From assembly GCA_965206125.1 (NCBI GenBank), contig CBDBIN010000044.1:62001-126000 (forward strand): a DNA stretch of 64,000 nt, read 5' to 3'. The DNA is from CAXWPM01 sp965206125. Its GTDB lineage: Bacteria; Acidobacteriota; Terriglobia; 20CM-2-55-15. Positions 25,644 through 35,228 of the stretch are shown piece by piece (position 1 is the stretch's first letter; every line of letters begins with the position of its first letter). Under the pieces are notes generated by a model. The model made no database searches, had not been told where the DNA came from, and saw only the letters and a list, made by a program, of their open reading frames with translations. Position numbers and translations under genes: made by a program.

Positions 25644-26774
25644 ATGCTGACGTACTTCATGCTGCCGAACCGCGTGATCTTCGGCGCCGACGCCTCGAAG
25701 CGGGCCGGCAAGGAAGCGGCAAAGATGGGAATGAAGCGTCCCCTGCTCGTGACCGACCCGGGACTGAGGGAATGCGGAATCGCGGCGGGTGTCCTAAGCG
25801 CGCTGAAGAACGCCGGCCTGGAGGTGACCGTGTTCAGCGACGTCATCGCCAACCCAAACGAAGCCTGCGTCGGGGCGGGTATCGAGATCTACAGCGGAAG
25901 TCATGCAGATGGACTCGTGGCGTTAGGGGGCGGAAGCGCCATGGATACGGCCAAGGCGATCGGCTTGATGAAGACACACCCCGCGCCACTGGCTCAATAC
26001 GACGGAGCGGTCGGTGGGATGGCCAGGATTCATGACCGACTGCCGCCGTTGATCGCCATACCGACCACGGCCGGCACCGGCTCGGAGGTGTCCTCTTTCG
26101 CGGTGATAACCGACACGTCGAGGAAGATGAAGCTTGCCCTGGGCAGCCCGTTCCTGATCCCTCCGCTGGCGCTCGTCGATCCGGCGCTCACACTCGGGCT
26201 GCCGCCCGAAGTTACCGTCAACACCGGTGTGGACGCGCTCACCCACCTGGTCGAAGGCTATGTCTCGAGTCTGAAGAATCCACTCGCAGACCGGATGGCG
26301 CTTTATGGCCTCGAACTGATCGGTGGGCACCTGAGATCCGTCGTTGTCGATCCCACAGATCTCGAAGGCCGCTCCAACGTCATGATGGCCTCGATGACGG
26401 GTGCGCTGGTCTACAACCAGAAATTCCTCGGCATGAATCACTCGATGGCGCACGCGCTATCGGCCGTTTCGGGGATGGCACACGGCCTGGCCAACGGACT
26501 CGTCCTGCCGACGACAATGCGATTCAACCGGCCCTCGGCCCCGGATCAATACGCCGAGGTCGGACGCGCTCTGGGGGGAACCGACGCGGTGGCGGAAGTC
26601 GAACGCCTCCTCGACGATGTCGGGATGACACTGGGGCTGGGCAATCATGGGATCGCAAGGGACGACATCGACAATCTCGCCACGAAGGCCTTCGAGGACC
26701 CGTCGCACGGCACAAACCCGAGACAGCCGGTCACGCGGGACGACTTCGAGAATCTGTTTAAGGAAGCGTATTGA
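25644..26774 (+). CDS. Iron-containing alcohol dehydrogenase
   Basis: A 376-residue group III (Fe) alcohol dehydrogenase. GGGSAMDTAKAIG near residue 95 binds NAD(P), IPTTAGTGSEVSSFAVITD follows near 135, and the metal site is formed by Asp and His in GVDALTHLVEGYVS and the two His in MNHSMAHALSAVSGMAHG. It probably interconverts an aldehyde or ketone and its alcohol; the specific substrate is unknown. A GGGAGG ribosome site precedes the ATG. It stands alone between the IS30 and IS1380 elements and is intact. Confidence 0.93.
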   Translation: MLTYFMLPNRVIFGADASKRAGKEAAKMGMKRPLLVTDPGLRECGIAAGVLSALKNAGLEVTVFSDVIANPNEACVGAGIEIYSGSHADGLVALGGGSAMDTAKAIGLMKTHPAPLAQYDGAVGGMARIHDRLPPLIAIPTTAGTGSEVSSFAVITDTSRKMKLALGSPFLIPPLALVDPALTLGLPPEVTVNTGVDALTHLVEGYVSSLKNPLADRMALYGLELIGGHLRSVVVDPTDLEGRSNVMMASMTGALVYNQKFLGMNHSMAHALSAVSGMAHGLANGLVLPTTMRFNRPSAPDQYAEVGRALGGTDAVAEVERLLDDVGMTLGLGNHGIARDDIDNLATKAFEDPSHGTNPRQPVTRDDFENLFKEAY

Positions 26775-26817
26775 GAAAGGGGCCGGCGGGAACCCTCGGA
26801 GGATTCGGCCAGGCTAG

Positions 26818-28667
26818 ACCCAAAACAAGCGCATAACCAGTCCGCCAACGGCCAGGTTGCGCGCATAAAATTCGAGGCATAGAATCCCGCTCCCGGATCG
26901 TTTTATCCAGGTATCGGGTTTCTGTTGGATCTGTTTCAGTTCAGCCTCGCTGGTGTTGGAGCGGTTGACAGAAACCGGGACCTCGATCGCCCGGGCTCAG
27001 GGCCATGATCGGGTCAGCATCGCAGAGGTTGATGCAGCACATCCACGGCACGGAACAAGACCGGCAACCACCGGTTCCAGGCCAGAATCCTGAAGAGGAT
27101 GCGCCGCCCGGTGCGCACGAGCTGACAAGGCACGAACATGAAGGCGTTTAGAAACGTCTTGAACTCCATGTGCAGTACCGTCTGTTTCTCGGCCTGATAC
27201 TTCTGGCCCCAGCGTCCGGTTTCGGGCAGCAGCAACGCAAACCACGCCTTCAGTGTCCAGGCCAGCGACGCCATGACCATGTAGGCCCCGTTGCTGGTCT
27301 GATCCCCGACCGGCATCCTCAAGGCCTGAACGCCGTTCTTGAGCTGCTCAATGAGATTCTCTTGATTGCACCGTTGATTCGCACGGAGCACAATCTGGCT
27401 GGCCGAATCCGAGCGGTTGGTAATGTAGAAGAAGTATCGGATGTCGTCGAACAACACCTGTTCGCCTTTGGCCACCGACAGATTCTTCCGCACCACGACA
27501 ACGCGGTAGTCCCGGTCGCAGGCTCTGGGCCGATACGCAAACTCGGCCACATCCTCGCCCTGCAACCGGATATTGTCGAAACCGCGCTCCCGAACGACTT
27601 GTTCCTTCACGTTGTCGGGACGTTGGCGCGGTTCGGTGGCCACCGCGTACTTGGCGGGCCGTTCCAGACGCGTCCATTGGTGCGGTTCCAGTTCATCGGC
27701 CAGCGCCACCAGATTCTGCATGGCGTCGATGCCGAAGATGAATCCCACGCCCTGGTCGTCCCATCCATCCAGGTGCCGGGTCTGGCTGAAGTCGGTGTCC
27801 CCGCGCAGCAGGATCTGGCGAAACCCGCCTCGACGGCACAGCGCGATGGCCTGGTCGAACCGTGCGGCCGCTCCCTCATGCGAGGGCCGGTTACCGCTGC
27901 GATTGACCAGGTACAGCGGCTCTTGAGTATTCGCCAGCGAAATCACCAGCGGGTGATACCCCCAGGTCCCGTTGTAGGCCACGTCCATTCCTTGCTTGCA
28001 TTCGCCTGTGGTTTCAGCCAGTGTCCCATCGGCGTCCAACACCGCTTCTTCGAAAAACGCCTCGGGCTGCTGGCGCCAGACTCGCAGCCGGACTTGATTC
28101 GTCGCCTCCATCAGAGACTCCACGTCGCTGGGCTCAAATCTCCGGCAGAAGTCTCCCGCCGTCGTCGGGTCCGGAATCCGTTGCGCTCCCAGCGCATCCA
28201 GATACACTTCGTCGTTGCGCCGCAACTCGATGTCCTCCAGGCACGTCCCTCCATTCAACGCGTTATAGGCGATGTTCAGCACGTGATCCGATTCGTGATA
28301 CGGCAAGTGCCGCTTCAGCACATGCACACTCTCGTCGATGGCTTTGACCAGCCCCGTCCGCCGCGCCACCAACTGCATCATCCCGATTCCGCCCACCGCC
28401 GTGCCGCGCGTCCGCTCTCCCATCTCATAATGAATGTTGCTCGCCGAAAACATCGGCGCCGCCTGATCTGTCCAATTCCGGTCCGCAAGCCGGCGCTCGA
28501 TTCGCCGCTTGCGGTTCTTCATGTTCTTGCGCGTATAATCGTTCATCCGAAATGCCTCCTTTTCCGTAGACTCTTTCCAAGTCTTTATTCACACGGAACG
28601 GGGGCATTTCGGGTACTTCTGCTGCTATGCCGCTATCAATACCTCGTCAATCACGCTTGATCAGGGG
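26818..28667 (-). mobile_element. IS1380-family insertion sequence (about 1.85 kb) flanked by CTAG
   Basis: The left end ACCCAAAACAAGCG (26818) and the right end (complement CCCCTGATCAAGCG, ending 28667) are inverted with 10 of 14 matches. Both flanks are CTAG (26814-26817 and 28668-28671), a 4-bp target duplication as usual for IS1380. The right-hand CTAG is also the stop codon of the convergent-facing PilZ gene. About 195 bp at the left and 120 bp at the right of the transposase are non-coding; the 26775-27013 gap holds nothing else. Confidence 0.83.
27014..28546 (-). CDS. IS1380-family transposase
   Basis: A 510-residue transposase of the IS1380 type. The DDE-like residues are seen in VLDADGTLAETTGE, LRGDTDFSQTRHLDGW and CNQENLIEQLKNGVQALRMP, the last holding the conserved Glu. 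The C-terminal segment MVMASLAWTLKAWFALLLPE is also typical. A GGAGG ribosome site lies just before the ATG. The reading frame is uninterrupted, so the element may be active. Confidence 0.93.
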   Translation of the reverse strand: MNDYTRKNMKNRKRRIERRLADRNWTDQAAPMFSASNIHYEMGERTRGTAVGGIGMMQLVARRTGLVKAIDESVHVLKRHLPYHESDHVLNIAYNALNGGTCLEDIELRRNDEVYLDALGAQRIPDPTTAGDFCRRFEPSDVESLMEATNQVRLRVWRQQPEAFFEEAVLDADGTLAETTGECKQGMDVAYNGTWGYHPLVISLANTQEPLYLVNRSGNRPSHEGAAARFDQAIALCRRGGFRQILLRGDTDFSQTRHLDGWDDQGVGFIFGIDAMQNLVALADELEPHQWTRLERPAKYAVATEPRQRPDNVKEQVVRERGFDNIRLQGEDVAEFAYRPRACDRDYRVVVVRKNLSVAKGEQVLFDDIRYFFYITNRSDSASQIVLRANQRCNQENLIEQLKNGVQALRMPVGDQTSNGAYMVMASLAWTLKAWFALLLPETGRWGQKYQAEKQTVLHMEFKTFLNAFMFVPCQLVRTGRRILFRILAWNRWLPVLFRAVDVLHQPLRC

Positions 28668-29039
28668 CTAGAGTGTCGGCTTCAGCCGCATCCACTCCAC
28701 TTCGAGCCGTATGATCTTCGCGCTAACGTGCTCGGCGGCGGCAGCGGACAGGTCGACGAACTCCAGGCCGATAACCTGGCCGTTCTTTCTGCAGACCTTG
28801 ACGTCGATGTCCTGGATCTTGCCCTTGTGGTACAGCGACACACGGTGGGCGCCGTCGAGTTCGAGCGGAGCGTTCGGTTCGACCATATACACGCAGATAC
28901 CACCATCGCTAAGGTCGAGTATCTTCGCCAGATGCTGTTCCCCGGAGACGTGCAGCACCACGACATCCTCGTTGGAGCCGATTGGGACGATCCGTTCCGA
29001 ACGTCGCTTCTCCTGCATAGTGATCGCACTCGTGGGCAT
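28668..29039 (-). CDS. PilZ-domain protein
   Basis: A 123-residue single PilZ domain. The c-di-GMP-binding RxxxR motif appears as EKRRSERI near residue 10 and the second motif as DLSDGGICVYM near 47, with a hydrophobic beta-barrel between them. It probably acts as a c-di-GMP effector. The start MPTSAITMQ at 29039 is preferred (alternative 29018) because the longer frame to 29288 overlaps the HIT gene. Its TAG stop lies in the CTAG duplicated by the IS1380 insertion, so the protein is unchanged. Confidence 0.83.
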   Translation of the reverse strand: MPTSAITMQEKRRSERIVPIGSNEDVVVLHVSGEQHLAKILDLSDGGICVYMVEPNAPLELDGAHRVSLYHKGKIQDIDVKVCRKNGQVIGLEFVDLSAAAAEHVSAKIIRLEVEWMRLKPTL

Positions 29040-29139
29040 AACCTGCTGATCGGCAGGTCCGTTCCGTAGCTTTAGCCCGCATTTCTCACCAGTAGCCTGC
29101 TTCGCGACGACAACCGGTGAGAAAGGCGGACTGGCCTCA

Positions 29140-29481
29140 TTATGCGGGAGGGCCAAGCTGTTTGCCGCCCAGAACGTGTAGATGAATGTGATAGATAACC
29201 TGTCCGCCCTCCTGATTGACGTTGAAGGCCACACGGTAACCCGCTTGATCGATCCCGCGCTCACGCGCAATGAGCGTCGCGGTTCCAACCATGTGTCCGA
29301 CGAGTTCGCTATCGCCGGGGCGCAGATCGTTCACCGTCGGAATGTGTTTCTTGGGAACGACGAGAACGTGCGTGGGAGCGCGAGGGCTGATGTCCTCGAA
29401 TGCGAAAACCTGATCGTCTTCATATACTTTCGTCGAAGGAACATCGCCCGCAATGATGTTACAAAACAGACAGTCGGACAT
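29140..29481 (-). CDS. HIT-family protein (histidine-triad nucleotide-binding)
   Basis: A 113-residue protein with the triad HIHLHVLGG near the C-terminus and the N-terminal zinc-type CLFCNII motif of the HinT/PKCI branch, plus SPRAPTHVLVVPKKHI. HinT-like proteins hydrolyse nucleoside phosphoramidates. The start MSDCLFC at 29481 is standard for the branch; the longer frame to 29625 is not. It diverges from the membrane protein that starts at 29480, so promoters must lie inside the neighbours' coding regions. Confidence 0.95.
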   Translation of the reverse strand: MSDCLFCNIIAGDVPSTKVYEDDQVFAFEDISPRAPTHVLVVPKKHIPTVNDLRPGDSELVGHMVGTATLIARERGIDQAGYRVAFNVNQEGGQVIYHIHLHVLGGKQLGPPA

Positions 29482-29929
29482 GCCGGCTACTTTAACGCAT
29501 TTCAAATGGAGTGAAAACGCCCGGATTCTGAGCCGATTCGGACTCCTGACCGTCGCCGTCGGCGCTGTCCGGGTCGTCCTGACGCTGAGCGAAGTCTCAG
29601 ACGACCTGACCAGATTCGCCAGCATGACGGTCGTGATCCTGGCGGGATGCGTCTACTTCGCCCGGCGGAGAACCGAAGTCCGTGAGCGCCTGTTCATCTC
29701 CTACGCGCTCGTCATCCCCTACATGCTCATCGAGGTCCCGGCCCTCGGTTACACGTGGTGGTCTGGACGCACGACGATCTTCCACACGCCACCCTACACA
29801 CTCGGGACACCCATAGAGATCCATTTCTACGGACACCTGGTCGGCGGTCTCACATGGGAACCGCTATTGGTCTTCCTTGTGATCACTCTCGGGTCGACAC
29901 TCCTAAGGCTTCTTCCCAATCAAAAATGA
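29480..29929 (+). CDS. Hypothetical four-helix membrane protein
   Basis: A 149-residue protein with about four hydrophobic helices (FGLLTVAVGAVRVVLTL, MTVVILAGCVYFA, LFISYALVIPYMLIEVPAL, WEPLLVFLVITLGSTLL) and a short Arg/Glu cytoplasmic loop. I do not recognise a family. The start is uncertain because the ATG at 29480 overlaps the divergent HIT start codon; a downstream alternative start is not obvious. Codon use looks like that of real genes. Confidence 0.55.
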   Translation: MPATLTHFKWSENARILSRFGLLTVAVGAVRVVLTLSEVSDDLTRFASMTVVILAGCVYFARRRTEVRERLFISYALVIPYMLIEVPALGYTWWSGRTTIFHTPPYTLGTPIEIHFYGHLVGGLTWEPLLVFLVITLGSTLLRLLPNQK

Positions 29930-30047
29930 TCGCTGGTCGATGGTCATTGGTCGATCCGCAATGTCCAATCTCCGCTGGCCGAAGCAGCCAGCCGCCGAAA
30001 CCCTCTGCCGAAACCCGCCAGGGAGGGGTTATGTTAGACTTTTGCCA

Positions 30048-31067
30048 ATGAAAAGGCTGGCATTGGTGCTGGTTCTTCTGGCTTCCGCTGGGGGATGCGC
30101 GGACAGTGCGGAAACGACCACACTCATCGTCTATTCCCCTCACGGCAAAGAACTTCTGACCGAATACGAGACGCGGTTCGAGGCCGCTCGTCCCGACATC
30201 GACGTCCGGTGGCTCGACATGGGTTCGCAGGACGCATTGGAACGTATCCGCAGCGAGCGAACGAACCCCCAGGCCGACGTCTGGTTCGGCGCGCCGGCAA
30301 CGATGTTCTCCCAGGCGGAGAAAGAAAACCTGCTGGCGGTCTTCAGGCCGAGTTGGGCCGATGCCGTCGACGAGGATGCGCACAGCCCGGGTGATTTCTG
30401 GTACGGCACCTACCAGACACCCGAGGTCATCTCCTACAACACGAATGCGCTGACACGGGCCGAAGCGCCGCAGGACTGGGACGACCTGCTGGATGAGCGG
30501 TGGCGCGACCAGATCATCATCCGCGATCCGATCGCTTCGGGCACGATGCGGACGATCTACGCGGCGATGATCCTCCGCAACCGAGGCGAAGACGGGGGGC
30601 CCGAGCCGGGTTACGAGTGGCTTCGGGGACTGGACCTGAACACGAAGGAATATACCCTCAACTCGACGTTGATGCTCCAGAAGTTGGGCCGCGAAGAAGC
30701 CACGCTGACGCTCTGGAACATGCCCGACATCGAGCTTCAGAAAACGCAGTACGACTTCCCGATCGATTACATCGTCCCGGCGAGCGGTACGCCGGTCCTG
30801 ACCGACGCGATCGCGATCGTCGCCGGGGGCCCGAACATGGAAGCCGCCCGGGCCTACTACGAGTTCGTCACGAACGAAGAAAGCATCGCCCTGGCGGCCG
30901 AGTTGTTCTACCGCATCCCCAGCCGCAACGACATCCCTCCGGAAATGTTGCCGCAATGGATCCGAGACTTGGACATTCAAAAGATGGAGATGGATTGGAG
31001 TCTGGTGGAACAGCACTCCGGGGAATGGATGGAGTACTGGGATAGCTACATCCGCGGAGGACAGTGA
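30048..31067 (+). CDS. ABC transporter substrate-binding lipoprotein (iron(III)-type, family 1/6)
   Basis: A 339-residue periplasmic binding protein. A lipoprotein signal (MKRLALVLVLLASAGGC, Cys17) anchors it to a membrane. The mature part starts TTLIVYSPHGKELL, as in Fe(III)- and 2-aminoethylphosphonate-type binding proteins, with ADVWFGAPATMF and EVISYNTNAL. It begins an operon with the ATPase and a fused permease. The next gene's GTG start overlaps its TGA stop. Iron is a family-level guess; organophosphonate or sugar-phosphate uptake is also possible. Confidence 0.88.
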   Translation: MKRLALVLVLLASAGGCADSAETTTLIVYSPHGKELLTEYETRFEAARPDIDVRWLDMGSQDALERIRSERTNPQADVWFGAPATMFSQAEKENLLAVFRPSWADAVDEDAHSPGDFWYGTYQTPEVISYNTNALTRAEAPQDWDDLLDERWRDQIIIRDPIASGTMRTIYAAMILRNRGEDGGPEPGYEWLRGLDLNTKEYTLNSTLMLQKLGREEATLTLWNMPDIELQKTQYDFPIDYIVPASGTPVLTDAIAIVAGGPNMEAARAYYEFVTNEESIALAAELFYRIPSRNDIPPEMLPQWIRDLDIQKMEMDWSLVEQHSGEWMEYWDSYIRGGQ

Positions 31068-32116
31068 GCCATCTCCAACTGGTCGGCGTCAGCAAGACTT
31101 TCGAGAAGGTCGAAGCCGTCCGGAACCTTAACCTGGAGGTCGGGCGCGGCGAAATCCTCTGCATCCTGGGACCCAGCGGCTGCGGCAAGACAACCACGCT
31201 GAGGATGATCGCCGGGCTGGAGATCCCCACCTCGGGCACCATCCGCGCCGGCGGACGCGATCTGACCAGGGTCCCCGCCCGTGACCGCAACATCGGACTG
31301 GTCTTCCAGAACTATGCCCTGTTTCCCCACCTGAACGTCTTCGAGAACGTTGCCTTCGGACTGCGCGCACGCGGACAGGACAGCCCAACCATCCAGAAGC
31401 GAGTACGCCAAGTCCTGGATCGCGTCCAACTGGGTGAGTACCCTACGCGCGCGGTGCATGAGCTGAGCGGGGGGCAGCAGCAGCGAGTCGCGCTGGGGCG
31501 AGCGCTTGCGATCGAACCCGAGGTCCTGCTGCTCGACGAACCGTTGAGCAACCTCGATCCGTCCTTGCGAGAGGACATGCGGAATCAGATCCGCAGTGTC
31601 ATCGACGACCTGAAGGTCACGACCGTGTTCGTGACACACGATCAAGGGGAGGCCTTCGCCCTGGCGGACAGGGTCGCCATCATGTCGCACGGAGTCTGCC
31701 GGCAGGTCGGACCGCCCGAGGAGGTCTACAGCCGACCGGCAGACGCTTTCGTCGCGAAGTTTCTAGGCAAAACGAACCTGCTGCCCGCACGCGTAGCGCG
31801 ATCGGCAAATGGGCAGTCCACCCTGAGGCTTGCCGAAGGGTTCACCCTCGAGGCGTCCGTTCCGGAACATGTGTCCGATCTGGCCTACGTATTCGTGCGG
31901 CCCGAGAACGTCCTGATCTCCGAGGCCGGACATGAGGCCCGTGTGGTGTCCACCCAGTTCGAAGGGCCGGTCGTCGAATACACCGTCGAAGTTGCCGGCG
32001 TCCGAATCACGGCCCGCCAGTTCCATCACGGAAACAAACCGCTCGCCCCTGAAGACGATGTCCATATCCGGATCCCCTCCGGCCAGTTCCACGTGCTCGC
32101 CGACGACACGGAGTAA
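31064..32116 (+). CDS. ABC transporter ATP-binding protein (FbpC/PotA type)
   Basis: A 350-residue ATPase with Walker A GPSGCGKTT near residue 37, the Q-loop VFQNYALFPHLNV, the signature LSGGQQQR near 134, Walker B VLLLDEPLSNLDP and the H-loop FVTHDQGEAF. A C-terminal TOBE-like domain (about 240-350, ARVVSTQFEGPVVEYTVEV) is present. The GTG start overlaps the binding protein's stop by 4 bp. It energises the fused permease encoded 3 bp downstream. Confidence 0.95.
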   Translation: MSHLQLVGVSKTFEKVEAVRNLNLEVGRGEILCILGPSGCGKTTTLRMIAGLEIPTSGTIRAGGRDLTRVPARDRNIGLVFQNYALFPHLNVFENVAFGLRARGQDSPTIQKRVRQVLDRVQLGEYPTRAVHELSGGQQQRVALGRALAIEPEVLLLDEPLSNLDPSLREDMRNQIRSVIDDLKVTTVFVTHDQGEAFALADRVAIMSHGVCRQVGPPEEVYSRPADAFVAKFLGKTNLLPARVARSANGQSTLRLAEGFTLEASVPEHVSDLAYVFVRPENVLISEAGHEARVVSTQFEGPVVEYTVEVAGVRITARQFHHGNKPLAPEDDVHIRIPSGQFHVLADDTE

Positions 32117-32119
32117 ACG

Positions 32120-33778
32120 ATGGTGATGCCGGTCATCATATTCATCGTTCTGGTCGTGGGCATCCTCTACCCGAACGCGTTCACGTTCATCAACAGTTTC
32201 TTCCCGGACGGCACTTTTTCGCTGGAAACGTACGTTCAGTTCTTCGCGACTCCGTCGAGCCGCGAGGCGATTGCAAACAGCCTGATCATCTCGCTGGGAA
32301 GCGTGTTCTTTTCGGCCCTGATCGGCGTGCCGCTGGCGTTCGTCTTCCACCGATACGACTTCGCTGGACGGCGCGTCCTGCGGGCCATCGCCTCTGCGCC
32401 GATCCTGCTGCCGCCGCTTGTGGGCGTCATCTCGTTCCTGTTCCTGTACGGTGAAACCGGCATCGTGAGCAAGCTCATCCAGCAATTCCTGGGACTGGAG
32501 GATCCCTGGCCCAACCTCAGCGGAATTTCGGCCGTCATCTTCGTCCATGCCTATTCGATGTATGTCTACTTCTTCCTGCTAGCGGGGGCGGGGCTCGAGA
32601 GATTGGACTACGCCGTGGAAGAGGCGGCGGCGAGCCTGGGCGCCTCGCGCGCAATGACGATGCGCCGGACCATCCTACCGATGCTGGCTCCATCGTTGAT
32701 CGGCGCTACGCTGCTGACGTTCTTGTCGTCGATGGCCAGTTTCAGCGCTCCCTTTATTTTCGGCGGCGGTATCCGCGTTCTGTCGGTCGAGATTTACAAC
32801 TCGAAGTTGAACGGCAACACGCAGATGGCGCTGGTCGAAACCGTGCTGCTGGCCTCCGCTTCGCTGACTGTTCTGGTCTTACTCCGCTGGTATGAGAATC
32901 GAAACCGGTACAGTTCGGTCGGAAAGGGCGTGACGGCGCCGCGCGTACCGATCGCCTCACCGGTTGCCCGTGCGGTCGCAGGCACGACCGGAGTCCTCGT
33001 CGTGACGTTTCTGCTCCTGCCGCATCTGATGGTCTTCCTGATGAGCTTCGTTCAGGACGGGACGTGGACGACACAACTGTTCCCGCCCGCTTATACGACC
33101 GAAAACTACTCTCGGTTGTTCCGCGACCCGCAGTTCTTCGAACCGATCCGCAACAGCCTTTGGATGGCGGCGGTCGCGACCGCGGCCAACCTGGTTTGGG
33201 GCCTGATCGCGACGTTCTGGCTGAGGAAGCAGAAAGGAATCGGCCGGAAGCTGGCCGACGCGCTGATCATCCTGCCCTGGGCGCTGCCCGGCATGGTGGT
33301 CGCCCTGGCGATGCTGGAAACGTTCTCGAGCCTCAGCGCACGAACGGGGACAACGATCCTCGCCGGAACGGTCGGCCTGTTGCCCGTGGTTTACTTCATC
33401 AGAAATGTACCCATCGTGTATCGGGCGATCGACGCGAGTTTTTCTCAGATGGATCCGTCAGTCGAAGAGGCCTCCGCCACGCTTGGTGCCGGTAACGTCT
33501 ATACGATCCGCCGAGTCGTCCTGCCGCTCGTGCTGCCCGGAGCCCTGGCCGGCAGCCTCCTGGCGTTCATCGCCGCTCTCGGCGAATTCGTCTCGTCGAT
33601 CCTGATCTACGTCTATGCCAACCGCCCGATATCGATCGAGATCCTCTCGCAGTATCGCGCGTTCAATTTCGGGAGCGCCGCCGCCTACGGTGTTCTGCTG
33701 ATCCTCATGATTGGCGTGACGCTTGGGCTGGCTGAGCGGATCCGGGGCACGCGCGCGAACACGATGATGATGATGTGA
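32120..33778 (+). CDS. ABC transporter permease, fused two-domain (FbpB type)
   Basis: A 552-residue inner-membrane protein with two homologous permease halves, about 6 helices each. The EAA loops are VEEAAASLGASRAMTMRRTILPM (in short EEAAASLGAS, near residue 170) and VEEASATLGAGNVYTIRRVVLP (in short EEASATLGAG, near 455). This duplicated layout is typical of FbpB-type iron(III) and related importers. It closes the three-gene operon and converges on the MATE gene 24 bp away. Confidence 0.93.
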   Translation: MVMPVIIFIVLVVGILYPNAFTFINSFFPDGTFSLETYVQFFATPSSREAIANSLIISLGSVFFSALIGVPLAFVFHRYDFAGRRVLRAIASAPILLPPLVGVISFLFLYGETGIVSKLIQQFLGLEDPWPNLSGISAVIFVHAYSMYVYFFLLAGAGLERLDYAVEEAAASLGASRAMTMRRTILPMLAPSLIGATLLTFLSSMASFSAPFIFGGGIRVLSVEIYNSKLNGNTQMALVETVLLASASLTVLVLLRWYENRNRYSSVGKGVTAPRVPIASPVARAVAGTTGVLVVTFLLLPHLMVFLMSFVQDGTWTTQLFPPAYTTENYSRLFRDPQFFEPIRNSLWMAAVATAANLVWGLIATFWLRKQKGIGRKLADALIILPWALPGMVVALAMLETFSSLSARTGTTILAGTVGLLPVVYFIRNVPIVYRAIDASFSQMDPSVEEASATLGAGNVYTIRRVVLPLVLPGALAGSLLAFIAALGEFVSSILIYVYANRPISIEILSQYRAFNFGSAAAYGVLLILMIGVTLGLAERIRGTRANTMMMM

Positions 33779-33802
33779 CCCACAGGCCACTAACCGACCT
33801 CA

Positions 33803-35218
33803 TTACTCCGAATGGATCGCCCGAGGTTCCGACTCCGCCGACGGCGGTTCGGCAAACCGGCCCCGGGTCACCCACCAGAAACGGCCGTTCAGGCACACCG
33901 CGGCAACTGTCAAGCCGGCGATCAGTCCGAACCAGATCGTTCGGGGCCCCATCGCCTGTGTAATCCCGAGCGTATAGCCGAGCGGCACGCCGATCCCCCA
34001 ATAGGCCACAAAGGTCATCATCATTGGAATGGCGGTATCTTTCAGACCTCGCAAGGCGCCGGCTCCGGCGACCTGCGCGCCGTCGGATAACTGGAAGACG
34101 GCGGCAAGAAACAGCAGCTTGAGAGCGACGGCCCTTACGGGGGCGTCATCGGTGTAGATGCTGACGATAGCCTCGGGAAACAGAAGGATGAACGCCGCGG
34201 TCACGACCATAATTGACAGGGCCACGCCCACCCCTACGAATCCGGCGCGGCGCGCGTCGGCCGGTGACCCGCGCCCCATCGCCTGGCCGACTCGAACCGT
34301 GATCGCCATCGAGAGTCCTAGGGGGATCATGAACGTGATCGACGCTACGTTGATGGCGATCTGATGACCCGCAACGACGTTGGTCCCCAACGATCCCATC
34401 AGCAGCGCGACCGTCGCGAAGAGGCTCGCTTCCATGAACACGCTGACGCCGATCGGGAATCCGAGTTTGACGATCCGGGCGATTTCGGATGCGTTCGGCC
34501 AATCGAACGAAGCAAAAACCGAGAACTGCCCGTAGAAACGATCGACCAGTACGACCGTCAGCATGCAGGTGAACATCAACCACATCACAAGAGCGCTCGC
34601 CCACCCGCATCCGACCGCCCCCATTGCCGGAAAACCGAGCTTGCCGTACATGAACACATAGTTTGCGCCAACGTTTGTCACCGTCGCGATGATGCTGACG
34701 AACATCACCGGGCGGGTCATCGATACGCCTTCGCTGAAATACCGTAGGACCGTGTAGGCGCAGACGGCAGGCAGCCCGAAGGTGATCGCGTCGATGTACC
34801 CGAGCGTAATCGGGATGATCTCCGGGTCGATCTCAAGAGCGTAAACGACGGGGCCGACCGCGTTGCGCACGATCACGAAGCACAGGATGGCGAGGCCCTG
34901 GCTCAACCAGAGCGATTGACGAACCAACCGACCGACACCCTTCCGTTCACCCGAACCGAACAAGTGGGCGACCGAAGCCGTAACCGCCAGCAGGAAGCCC
35001 GCGACGAAGATCGCTACCATCATCCAGAAGCTACCGGCGACCGCGACTGCCGCAAGCGCGCGAGGACTGAGCCTGCCTGCCATGACCGTGTCGACGAAGT
35101 TCATCGAAATCACGGCGAGTTGGGCGCCGATGACCGGGAGACCGAGCTTGAGCAGGGCGACGACCTCTTCCCGGATTCCCAACGATGTCGGAGGGTCCGA
35201 CCTCTTCGGAGTGGTCAT
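33803..35218 (-). CDS. MATE-family multidrug/Na+ antiporter
   Basis: A 471-residue membrane protein with 12 predicted helices in two related halves. The family signatures are AVISMNFVDTVMAGRLSPRALAAVAV (in short FVDTVMAGRLS) in helix 1 and MIPLGLSMAITVRVGQAMGRG (in short RVGQAMGRG) at the start of the second half. It is NorM-like by length and motif. MATE proteins export cationic drugs in exchange for Na+ or H+. It begins 10 bp after the ferredoxin stop on the same strand. Confidence 0.94.
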   Translation of the reverse strand: MTTPKRSDPPTSLGIREEVVALLKLGLPVIGAQLAVISMNFVDTVMAGRLSPRALAAVAVAGSFWMMVAIFVAGFLLAVTASVAHLFGSGERKGVGRLVRQSLWLSQGLAILCFVIVRNAVGPVVYALEIDPEIIPITLGYIDAITFGLPAVCAYTVLRYFSEGVSMTRPVMFVSIIATVTNVGANYVFMYGKLGFPAMGAVGCGWASALVMWLMFTCMLTVVLVDRFYGQFSVFASFDWPNASEIARIVKLGFPIGVSVFMEASLFATVALLMGSLGTNVVAGHQIAINVASITFMIPLGLSMAITVRVGQAMGRGSPADARRAGFVGVGVALSIMVVTAAFILLFPEAIVSIYTDDAPVRAVALKLLFLAAVFQLSDGAQVAGAGALRGLKDTAIPMMMTFVAYWGIGVPLGYTLGITQAMGPRTIWFGLIAGLTVAAVCLNGRFWWVTRGRFAEPPSAESEPRAIHSE

Positions 35219-35228
35219 TGGGCGGCCA

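Noticed and set aside
29883..31016. A 377-codon minus-strand frame opposite the substrate-binding protein gene
   Set aside because: It is antisense to a clear lipoprotein gene in an operon and has no family signal.
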